Of a DNA stretch of 64,000 nucleotides, positions 1 to 8,502 are shown one piece after another. Position numbers and translations under genes: made by a program. The stretch covers positions 7,834,509 to 7,898,508 of the forward strand of contig OZ022257.1 in the NCBI GenBank assembly GCA_963978905.1, in the 5' to 3' direction. Source of the stretch: Trichostrongylus colubriformis (taxonomy: Eukaryota; Nematoda; Chromadorea; Rhabditida; Trichostrongylidae). Each line of letters begins with the position of its first letter. Position 1 is the stretch's first letter. A model generated the notes under the pieces. It had not been told where the DNA came from and did no database searches. It saw nothing but the letters and a program-made list of their open reading frames with translations.

Positions 1-44
1 GCCGAAGTCATATTCAGCAAATCTGCATTTTTTAATCTTCTTAC

Positions 45-215
45 TTGGTGGTCCTACTATTGTAGAAGCCCGACGCGTGGAGGGAGGGTCTATCGCCTTC
101 AAGCGGACTTTCACCTAGGCGTTTTTTTAAGGCTCCTTTTCTACCCTTGCTCTCTACCACTCTTTCGACGTACTCCATGCGTCGCGGCCTTTGCGATCCT
201 GCCATTTTGCAATTT
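45..215 (-). CDS. Possible 5' exon of a leftward gene, product unknown (partial)
   Basis: On the minus strand an acceptor-like TTTTCAG (exon would begin at 215) is followed 10 bases later by an ATG at 205-203, the usual layout of a nematode trans-splice site and start codon. The frame stays open for 53 codons and can leave through an AA/GTAAGAA donor at 45/44, after which the gene would run off the window. The peptide begins MAGSQRPRRMEYVERVVESK and is basic; I do not recognise it. Against it: the opposite strand from 131 to 296 is also open and is bounded by TTTTTTTAAG and a strong GTATGT donor, in a phase that would join the plus-strand exon at 406. Only one of the two readings is likely to be real. 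Confidence 0.38.
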
Positions 216-405
216 CTGAAAACCACAGTATCGATAGGACCCTACGCACGCAATCTTCGAACCGCAAGTGGCATGCAAATCAGTCGCTACGGCCCGGTAT
301 GTAAGGAAATGAAAATCGCCAGGGGTGAAGTAGTACTTCCAATTCCTTACCTCATACCTACTTGATAGTTGTGTGAAACTCTTTGCATAATTAGTGTTTG
401 CTCAG

Positions 406-444
406 TTGTACTTCAAATGTTATCAAGTTTAGTCGAAAGCACGA
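406..444 (+). CDS. PIN gene exon a
   Basis: This 39-base exon lies between a GCTCAG acceptor and an A/GTGAGC donor and enters and leaves in phase 1. It encodes the helix before the TDD strand of the PIN fold. An internal ATG at 415 could serve as start if the exon is trans-spliced, which would give a headless PIN protein. Confidence 0.5.
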
Positions 445-3400
445 GTGAGCGGATTTGTTGCCAGCAACAACGATGAACGTATATTGAGTTGCGCTTACAG
501 AATTCAGAACGAATGTAAGACTTGTTTTGTATGCATCATGGTCACATGGTAATAATATGATTAATTTTTTTCTACCCTATCATCCTTGTTCAGTGCCACC
601 CGACTGCCCTCATAAAATTATTTTTGTGACGGACGACTGTAATCTGCAGTTGAAGGCCGAAGCTCATGCTATGAAATGTATGTCGTCTGAGGTATGTGAA
701 ACATTCATGTCAACGCGTAATGTGAAGATTTTTGTTTTTGTGCCGTTAAAGCCACTTTTTGGGTAAGCCCTGTATGAATGGGAAACCCATAACCTTTGCT
801 CAGCATCTCTGTTTTCTTCGGAAGCCATTTTTCTTTCTAGACAGAGAGATGAATTTTGGTGTCCTCTATTGTGGCTATTGTTTTGCGTTATAAGTTTTAG
901 CGGACTCGCTCAGGAAGTCTCTTCTCCTTAAGCCCTTAGCCATTCTCCTTAAAAACATGAGTATTCCTACCATATAATTTCAGGATTATTGCAAACTTAT
1001 GAATGATTCACGAATCCCGGAAGATCCCGAAGAACCCATGGAAATCGACTCTGAACCTGATCCAGTTCCAATTGCACCTAATACATCAGACGTGCAAGCA
1101 CTCCAGAAGAAGGACCCACCGCAGATGAGCAGGTTGGAAAGTTGTATTGGTAGTGACTGGATAGCGAAATTTTAATCATAATTTTTTCTTTTGCAGGGAA
1201 ACTAAATCAGAAGTACGTCTAGTATCTTGTGCCACTCAGACCTCATTGGAACCTGTCGAGGGGTCGCCTACTGAAACTCCTGTGCTACTGAGGAACAATA
1301 AAAATGGAAATCAATTGGCTTGCTGGCCAGCAGTGAAGGATGAGAATTCGGCCGCGTTCTTTGATAAAGAGGAAAATAATTCCGATGGGTCAAGGAGCGC
1401 TCACTACTACATCGCATCTGCTCGTGACAGCCCCACAGTGAGATTAAGCAGGTCGCAGGAGCGAAGTTGGCCTCAGAGTAGATTAGGATATTACAAAGAG
1501 CAAGTGGTAGGGAGGTACGATGAGAAGTCTATCCATGGAACCAGGAAGCCTTCGCGACTATGCGCCTCGCGTGATTGCTCTCCTCCAAGCGATCCCTACA
1601 TACATTCATCTCCGATATCGTCTCGTCCATACCACAACTCTTTTGAAAACGTCGGTGATCAAGCCAACCGGTATAATAGCTATGATGATAAGGAAAGCAC
1701 GCTATATTCCCATGACAGCCGTTCCGAAGATGGTCTCTATAAAAACGAATATTATGCTGCGCCTCCTCGAAGAAGTCGCGGAAGGAACCGAAGGCGTTCC
1801 GGAAGGAATGACGGCAGATATGGCACTGCATCTACCCGTGCTCCAATTGCTGCCGATGTCCCAGAAAATGCCACAAGGTACAATATTTGTCGAAATTAGT
1901 TTGATACTCACACCATTCTTCTTGTTTGCTTCAAGAGCACTGTGTTTAGCAGTCGCCATCGTTCTCAGGAGTCGCCCTGCGTAGTACAAAAGACGAATTC
2001 GTCTAAAGATAGCTCTCAGTCAGCATCTGAACTTGCTCTAATGGAATTTGTAGATGTTTGGAGTGGATTGGTCACAAAAGTGATTGAAAAGTTAGTTGTG
2101 GCTTTCTACCAGATTTCCCAGTTTTAAAGTTGTGTTGTGAATTTTGAAAACAAACCTTCAGTATCAACTTCCCAGTAGTACTTGTTTGGCGATGCTTCAA
2201 TATTGCCACACACTTAGCATGCAAAATTTACTATGAGGTTCTGTGAAATAGCTGTCATTTTGTTCGTGTTCATGAATCCCATAAATTAATTGTTGAGTAG
2301 ATTCTTCGTTTTTATTCTTAGGATAGAACTGGGAAACCCATCAGAGAAGGCTAAGTCAGACATCAGGAAACTGCGAGATTGCGCCCAACAGTGAGTCCTT
2401 TTTGTTCCTTTTTTGGTAGTTTTTATTTTTCTCTGGGACAATTTGGTCTGTCGTTTTTGTGGCTTGATAGGCATGGCAATGACAAGTCTGCCTGTCCGGG
2501 AACGGTCATAGGGAAGTACCGGGAACGGCCATAGGGATGTACCATAATCGTGGTAAGAATACTTGGCTTAATGAACTGTCTGCCGAGAAACTCCGAGGGA
2601 TTGCACAGTTGTGGGGCAGTGTGGCTGTCAAGGTGCAGCTGCACGATGTCAGGTCGAAGCGGATGAGAGCGTGGCTTTTCAATACTAATGGGGTTATGAA
2701 GGTGAAACTTGGTACCTATGCACCTTAAGGTATGATTATGGAACATGTCAAAAGAGATACTATCAAGGTTGAGGGATAAGTCGACCATGTCAAAGTTTTG
2801 TCAGCAGACTTTTACCGCACACTGCACGTCATACACCTTTGTATTTGGCCCCTTACACTTCTCAAGTAACCATAATTCCCTTCTTTGAAAATCCAAGTTA
2901 TTCATCGTGCTGCCTTCAAAGGAACCGAATTTTCATATAAATATGGTAGAGGCTTCGTATTCGAAGTTTTCTGATCAAGGTAAAATTATTATTACAGATT
3001 ATGCGATAGTGGAGAGTTGAATAATCTCAAGGAACTTGTGGAGATTACCACTACTCTTTATTACTTCTATACATTCGATCCTGCCGTCAAGAATCTGGTA
3101 TGAGTTTCTCATCAGTGAGCTACTTAAGTGCTCGGAGCAGAACCTATGTGGCAATCAAAAAGTGGTTCACATTATGGAAGTTTCCCTCTATTTAAAAAGG
3201 TTTAGCGACTATGTTGTGTTAGCTCCCACGAAAACCGGGCTGCCTCCATACCTGGCACCATCGCGGTGATTTGAGCGTCTTGCCTTGTGACGGGGTAGTA
3301 TCCACCCATGATTGTATGATATACTTCTCAAAAGTGAACTATTGCCTGATTTTTCTGCAAGTATGGGTTAGCAACAGCGGGTTAAATAAAGTTCCTTTTG

Positions 3401-3862
3401 CTGAGCGAGTGATTTGTTGATTGTGGGAAGACATAGAATGCATTCGCGGCTTTGAAAGATTGCTTGATGTAAAGCATTTTGTCGTTCAAGATTCTATTTC
3501 TTTCATATCCTATGATGTGGACCGTTCTGAGCCATGAATCGGGAAAGGGTGTTTTAGGACACCAGCGTTACTTTTTGTTTCAGCCTAAGGGAGGGTTGCT
3601 TCGCTGAAAAGTGTTCCGTTTACATCAGATGTGACTCACTATTCGGGTGTTTTTCCACTCTTATGCTCGGTTGGTGTCCCCATACCGATTTAAATAGCGC
3701 TATTTTTCTACGAAAGTTTATGACTTGTTTTTTGAGGTATTCACTCCAGCTGTTTTAACTGGTATGCTTTCCCTGATGCACAACAGAAGTCCCGCTATTG
3801 CAGATGAACTTGTGGGTTCCATTATGGACTTTGCTACAGATACAAGAGTTTTGAGTTGTTGA
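406..3862 (+). CDS. PIN-domain protein, SWT1-like (5' part missing)
   Basis: Eight exons join in consistent phase: 406-444, 594-691, 984-1132, 1197-1877, 1950-2090, 2322-2390, 2998-3097 and 3737-3862 (466 residues plus a 5' partial codon). The first two exons give a helix (VLQMLSSLVEST) and then KIIFVTDDCNLQLKAEA. This matches the late helix and fourth strand of PIN nucleases, where families such as SWT1 and SMG6 have a motif like LLTDDRNLRVKA. The middle is a long hydrophilic region rich in Ser, Arg and Tyr, with an RRSRGRNRRRSGRN stretch. The C-terminal part is helical and hydrophobic. SWT1 proteins combine a PIN nuclease with a distinct helical C-terminal domain and act in nuclear mRNP quality control, so SWT1-like is the best inference; the PIN call is firmer. 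The N-terminal half of the PIN fold, including its first catalytic Asp, is not visible and lies left of the window or is missing. Confidence 0.6.
594..691 (+). CDS. PIN gene exon b (TDD-NL motif)
   Basis: TTGTTCAG acceptor and GAG/GTATGT donor, both strong. The 98 bases encode 32 residues with FVTDDCNLQLKAEA, the late PIN motif carrying a catalytic acidic residue. The exon leaves in phase 0. Confidence 0.65.
984..1132 (+). CDS. PIN gene exon c
   Basis: The acceptor ATTTCAG is followed by DYCKLMND, which continues the PIN fold, then an acidic Pro-rich linker (PEDPEEPMEIDSEPDPVP). The ATG at 999 lies 15 bases after the acceptor, so a trans-spliced short form is conceivable, but the open phase-0 join to exon b argues for an internal exon. 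Confidence 0.7.
1197..1877 (+). CDS. PIN gene exon d (hydrophilic linker)
   Basis: A 681-base exon between TTTTGCAG and AAG/GTACAA, phase 2 on both sides. It encodes 226 low-complexity residues rich in Ser, Arg, Asn and Tyr, ending in an Arg-rich stretch. No folded domain is recognisable. It is the longest exon of this gene. Confidence 0.75.
1950..2090 (+). CDS. PIN gene exon e
   Basis: The acceptor is a tandem TTTAGCAG, so cutting at 1949 or 1952 adds or removes one Ser without shifting the frame. The exon begins a conserved-looking helical segment (ELALMEFVDVWSGLVTKVIE) and ends AA/GTTAGT in phase 2. Confidence 0.7.
2322..2390 (+). CDS. PIN gene exon f
   Basis: A 69-base exon from ATTCTTAG to CA/GTGAGT, phase 2 on both sides, with a charged helix (SEKAKSDIRKLRDCAQ). 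Confidence 0.7.
2998..3097 (+). CDS. PIN gene exon g
   Basis: From ATTACAG to CTG/GTATGA, leaving in phase 0. It encodes NNLKELVEITTTLYYFYTFD, strongly helical. If the donor is not used, the reading frame stops two codons later (TGA 3101-3103), and an AATAAA near 3384 would suit that shorter end. Confidence 0.65.
3737..3862 (+). CDS. PIN gene exon h, possible terminal exon
   Basis: The acceptor is TTTTTTGAG rather than CAG. The frame continues in phase 0 for 41 residues (VFTPAVLTGMLSLMHNRSPA and onward) to TGA at 3860-3862. Composition and helicity fit the preceding exon, but the unusual acceptor and the stop available in exon g make this end uncertain. Confidence 0.45.
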   Translation, partial: VFTPAVLTGMLSLMHNRSPAIADELVGSIMDFATDTRVLSC

Positions 3863-4557
3863 ATTACTTTGGCGTGGAATATCTTTAAAGTGCTTTACTT
3901 GTGTTTTTTAAATGAGTTGAAGTCGACGACATTTTAAGCCTGCCTTTGCTTTGAGCTGGTAGCTATACGCCAAATTATTTGTAATCTGTTTTTATCGTCG
4001 GCAGCAACCTGTTATTTCTAAACGGTTATCGGGTGGTTATCAAGTCTTTTTGTGTCAGGTGCTGTTCTTGAATTCTTGACTGTTTTTGGTAAGTCAATGT
4101 GTTTGGCGTTTCCTTTGAGTCCTGCTTTGTCCATGTGTGCATGAGCATCTGTTTTGGTATTTTTGCTGACATGGGTCGTTTTTGCACTTCTACCTAACTT
4201 TTGAAGACGCCTTGCCACAATCATGCACAGCTGATTACCGATCGCTTCCATTTTCTGGAGTCAGAGAGCCGCAGGGGGTGGGGGGTGTCGTGGAAAGCGA
4301 AAGGTGAGAAAATCGGTCAATTTGGATGCGGAGATTGTTGTTAGATGTAAAACGTGGTTTAATTTTTCCACTGTTTGCTATGGATGCCAAGCGGTGCCGG
4401 AGCGAAGCAATAATGAAACGGTCCGGTGGAAACTCGAGATATGGAGCTACTTCCGTTGATTTTCACTGGGCGTGTTTTCCTACACGTAGCATCACGGTCG
4501 TATGGGTAGAGGCATCAGATCTTGATGCGTGATCCTGCGCAGCACGTGGCTCGCTCA

Positions 4558-4663
4558 GGCCGCATTCATACTTTGCGCACCGACGCCGTCACCGGCGGTG
4601 ACGGCGTCAAATTGACGCCGTCGCCGCCGTGACGGCGTCGGTGTGCAAAGTATGAAAGCGGCC
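4558..4663. mobile_element. Palindromic Tourist-like MITE, copy 1
   Basis: A near-perfect palindrome starting GGCCGCATTCATACTTTGCG and ending with its reverse complement; the GC-rich centre has GACGCCGTC steps. The same termini occur at 5556-5663 and 6277-6350. The 3-bp flanks here are TCA and TTA, so the target duplication is imperfect. There is no coding capacity. Confidence 0.75.
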
Positions 4664-5555
4664 TTACGGATCACGTATCTCAGGGCTTTAGTGAAGACAC
4701 CGTCTAATTCTGGCAGACTGTGGGTCAATTGTGGAATATGAAGGTCGAGGTGATTAGTGGTATAATAGTAGAGAGAAAGCAAAAAAAAACCGTCAAAAAT
4801 CCAAGAGATAGGAACCTGAAAACCCTACCCTCACTCCTCTCCTAATTGTCCCCTCTGCATCACTGGCCGTTGAGGGATAGATGCAGTCGGTGAGAGAGGC
4901 TGTGTCAGCCAGTCGACCCTTGCTTCGCCCTTGCAGCAACAGTCCCGACCGACGCGAGGTAGCGTGGGCGACAGTGTTGCCTCGTATTACTCGGGCAGGT
5001 GCGCTGGGATTGTGGTACAGATCCCCAGGCGCGCTCTTCCAGTTGAAGTTTTGCCGCATGCCATTTCTTTAAGACTGGAATGTTCGTTCACAGTTAATCT
5101 TCCCCATTCTCGTGTTTCCTGACGCCTTGCGGTGCCTCTGAGGAAATTACATGAAAACTTCAGTAGAGCAGAAAAAAATCCTAGCACTCATTCAAACTGT
5201 TGTCACGATGTGGCTTCAAAACTGCTTCAGTGACTTCTAGGTCACTCTACAACAGCTTTCTAAGGATGTGCTCATAATTTCCACCATTACGTTAAGTGGA
5301 ACCCACGGCAAAAGTCGTATAAACTGGGTAAAGTAGAAAATTTGCAGCAGGGACTCAGTCGAAAACGATTTGTCGATGCAGACTTCTATTGCGGAATGTG
5401 CGAGTCTTCAATGAGGGGCCACCGGCGATACGTAACAGAAACAGATTCTTTTCTGTTCGCGTACACCATTGTATACGGTTATGAACTCAGACTGATTGTA
5501 TGTCAGGCTAAGAGCTCATAGTGTGTTACACTGCCACTCTGCACTATACCAGTAA

Positions 5556-5663
5556 GGCCGCTTCCATACTTTGCGCACCGACGCCGTCACGCGCGTGCCG
5601 GCGTCACGCGCTTGCCGGCGTCACGCGCGTGCCGGCGTCGGTGCGCAAAGTATGGAAGCGGCC
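5556..5663. mobile_element. Palindromic Tourist-like MITE, copy 2
   Basis: Termini GGCCGCTTCCATACTTTGCG in inverted orientation, flanked on both sides by TAA, the 3-bp TWA target typical of PIF/Harbinger elements. The centre holds three repeats of a GCGTGCCGGCGTCAC-like unit, making it longer than copy 3. Confidence 0.8.
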
Positions 5664-5774
5664 TAAAGTTGTTTGTTCAACTTTGTCACCGATGGTTTCC
5701 AATAGTGTCATCACATCTGATTATTCACATTGAAAGGCCGAATATTTTTGAGGTTCAAAGGAATCTTGCAATGT

Positions 5775-5855
5775 GCAAAATGAGTTTCTTAGTTACCCAT
5801 ATATTTATGTTGTATTTGCTTAATAAGGGTCCCATGCAAAGTTTTACGGGATAAG
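5775..5855. repeat. Half copy of the foldback family found at 14444, 51473 and 57511
   Basis: It shares AAAATGAGTTTC, then TTATGTTGTATTTGCTTAAT and the CATGCAAAGTTT block with the left arms of the full foldbacks. No matching right arm is visible nearby, so this looks like a single arm. Confidence 0.6.
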
Positions 5856-6170
5856 GTTAGAATCCTGCTAACAGCTCTTCAAGGCTTCGGACGAAAGGGG
5901 AGAGGGTAGGGGAGGGTGGAGCCTCCGATTAAGTGCCTCGCTCCGTCGTCTACGTCGCACGATTTTTTAAGTGTGTGGTTCAGGTGTCTGTTACAGGGAC
6001 CTCTTAACCAAACACCTAAAAAAGTGTCTTTGTCAGAGTTCTCACTGGATGCTTCAAGAGCTCCGAGAAAGTGAAACTTGTGGATAAAAAACCACAGATG
6101 GGAAAGAACAACGATGAACATTCACATTTGATTCTCGGAGATAGGAGTCAGTATAGACTGTGGGTGTATG

Positions 6171-6422
6171 TCGTTTGGCGCGTCCTCTGCAGCTAATTTT
6201 CCAATGGGTCGCAGAGGCCGTTGCTCACCGTTGGGGGCGTGTCTTTCGCCGTATGAGCTCTCCCAGATTTGCCTAAGGCCGCTTCCATACTTTGCGCACC
6301 GACGCCGTCACGCGCGTGACGGCGTCGGTGCGCAAAGTATGGAAGCGGCCTAAGCCATTTAAGGGGAGTAGCTTTGGCAACGCCCCGTTGGAAAATTAGC
6401 TGCAGAGGCCGCGCCAAACGAC
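6171..6422. mobile_element. Foldback element interrupted by a Tourist-like MITE
   Basis: The left arm (6171-6209, beginning TCGTTTGGCGCG) and the right arm (6385-6422) are inverted copies with about three mismatches. The palindrome at 6277-6350 sits between them, so one element is nested inside another. Confidence 0.7.
6277..6350. mobile_element. Palindromic Tourist-like MITE, copy 3 (perfect hairpin)
   Basis: A 74-bp sequence that is essentially one hairpin, flanked by TAA on both sides. It is the shortest and cleanest of the three copies and lies in the centre of the foldback at 6171-6422. Confidence 0.82.
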
Positions 6423-6462
6423 CGTCTCCCTAGACTGTGCTTAGAGCTTTTTCGTTGAGGGA

Positions 6463-6670
6463 CCATCGGATATGACAGGATTTCGTACCGGGGTGTGCGA
6501 CGGAGTGCGATGCGTGCGAGCTGGGGGCGTCGTTTGTGATTGGGTCCTTTGGCGGTTACTTTATGCAGCGCCATATTTTAGAAGAAGAACACGAGACTCA
6601 ACCATACGACGCGCTCGCACGCATCACACCGTGCGTAGCACGGTGCGGGCTGAAATTCTATCCTAGTGAT
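6463..6670. mobile_element. GGGTGTGT-family MITE, degenerate copy
   Basis: Inverted termini of the type ATNACAGGATTTCG, with subterminal GATGCGTGCGAGC and its inverse. They relate to the cleaner copies at 31740, 53508, 55746 and 57188. Confidence 0.5.
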
Positions 6671-6682
6671 GCACAAGCGTAA

Positions 6683-6913
6683 TCAGCTAGCTCACTGCGT
6701 CGTTATACGCGTATTAACCCTTGGGATTCTCCTTTGATTGTTAACCGCAACCGTCGTGAGAATGCCGCGCCGGTTCTCTTCGCGATGCCGCCCTGGCTCC
6801 TTGTGTGCTACTCCTTACTCAAAATTGTCCCTGATCCGTGGCCTGATGTAATCGAGCATTCATCTTTACTTTCTGCGAATTGCCTTGACCTAAGTGACCT
6901 TACAATTGGGTAG
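6683..6913 (+). other. Open frame of 76 codons without ATG, possibly a stray exon
   Basis: The frame runs between TAA at 6680 and TAG at 6911 and reads like coding sequence (VCYSLLKIVPDPWPDVIEHS). There is no start codon and no clear acceptor; a GTAGGT donor overlaps its end. I do not recognise the peptide. It could be a degraded gene or transposon fragment. Confidence 0.22.
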
Positions 6914-7795
6914 GTAACCTCCTGAATTTTTTGTGGTTTTATGTCTATTTGTCGTTACTTCACTATTCCTTTCCTTGTGCTTTATTGATATCTGCTTGAA
7001 ACCTGTAAACATCTTGCTTTATTCCTGCCGGTGCTCCTGAAGAATTTGGCAGGCCGGTCCTCAGAAAACGTAGAAGTTCTGTAGGCGATTTATGTTTTTT
7101 TTGTTTTGCCCGTATTTTGTGTTTAGTACTTTGTCTTTGATCCCTTTATTGTTTGGTCGATCTTTTTGGTCCGCATGATTTTTGTACGTATTTTCCTGTT
7201 TGCAAATAGTGTTTAGTGTGCCACGATAAGTGTGATATGATATTCCAGGAGTATTCCATTGCAATTTCCAGAATGTCTTAACGTTGTGCGCGTGCCTTTT
7301 TGTCCGGTCACTTTATGTCAGTGGACGTGTTTAAGCACCTTATACTGTGGACTGATTGTTCTGTGTTGGGTCTAAACGGATTTAATTGTGTTCTAAACAG
7401 GTTTGATTTGTGTCTTACGTGTGTTCGCGTCTCAAGTGTCCAGGATGACCACCCGATACCGTAGAAACGTGTTTACTGATGGTGCTTTATGATGTGAAGT
7501 ATTCTATGTTTTTTGTTCATGTGTTTCATAGTTAATTCCGCCACTAGATTTAGGTTGGTCATGCGAGGTTTTATACAATTTTATGTTCATGTTAGCTCGG
7601 TATAATTTTATGTTTATTTTAAACTCATGTGTTGCATAATTACTTTGGTTTAAGTACTGTCAGGGTGCTCGTGAGGTGAGCAAATTTGAGAAACGGCACA
7701 CGTAACAAGCATGACGAATCTTTGAGCTTTCTATACGATGCAGTGAGTACTAGTCGCACCGCAACCGCGTGCGTGCGTGCGTGCGTCTTGAACCA

Positions 7796-7812
7796 CCCCC
7801 CCCCCCCCCCCC
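7796..7812. repeat. Poly-C tract (17)
   Basis: An uninterrupted run of 17 C on the given strand, preceded by a GTGC/GCGT microsatellite. It is one of several such runs in the window. Confidence 0.95.
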
Positions 7813-8418
7813 TTACGCTCCCTCGATATCACTGCAGCTGGGATGGCACTGCTTGTGAATATCTTTAAGGCATCAATATTTATTAGTAATACTGTGCCAC
7901 TCGAGAATTGTGCCAGATCAGAATACTACAATATCTGTGTGTGCAGAGTTATATCGACGGATGAAAAGTGAGTTATGGGTGGATACGGCGTGCATGTTGA
8001 CTGGATTAGTACAGAAAAGGCGAATTTCTCTAGTAGTACCAAACTATAGACTATATACCTAATATACGACATCGAACACAGAAAACGTCATTGTTATGAA
8101 TCTCTCCAGTATACAAATAGGCCGAATTCAGGAGGAAGGTAGGGGTAAGATGATGGTAGGGATGAAGGGATTATAGATGTGGTAGTTACCCTAGCTACAG
8201 TCGCTTAAGGTGACGGCAGCTAAAGACTGGAATGGCAAGATGACATGGTTGAGGGCATAGAATGTTAGTAAGTTTCTGGGTCCAGAGAAGGTGGGGGGGA
8301 GGGTGGGACACTATCACTAAGCTCATCGGCGGCGATAATAAACCAATGGTGACGTGACGTATTGGTACATGGATAAGATCAGGCGTAGAGCAGAGACGAC
8401 AGTGCAATCTTTGGAATG

Positions 8419-8502
8419 TTATTTTTGTCCTCGAAGTCGCTTCAAATTACAATTTTTGCAGTAGAGATGATCATTCAGTGGATAGCAACCAGCACCTTCA
8501 AC
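8419..8502 (-). CDS. Zyxin paralogue exon 6 (end of LIM3, stop)
   Basis: The acceptor ATTTCAG is followed by [19 protein letters not shown] and a short tail ending RLRGQK and TAA. It supplies the last two zinc ligands of LIM3. The counterpart in the upstream gene is 22496-22410. Confidence 0.95.
   Translation of the reverse strand, partial: VEGAGCYPLNDHLYCKNCNLKRLRGQK

Larger units (their letters stand above)
3863..8418. other. Intergenic stretch between the PIN gene and the zyxin paralogue
   Basis: No confident gene. It holds three palindromic Tourist-like elements, one larger foldback, a GGGTGTGT-type MITE, half of a second foldback family (all listed separately), a T-rich tract (6920-7680) and a 17-base poly-C run. 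An AATAAA on the minus strand at 7884-7879 is a possible poly(A) signal for the zyxin paralogue, about 535 bases after its stop. Confidence 0.6.
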
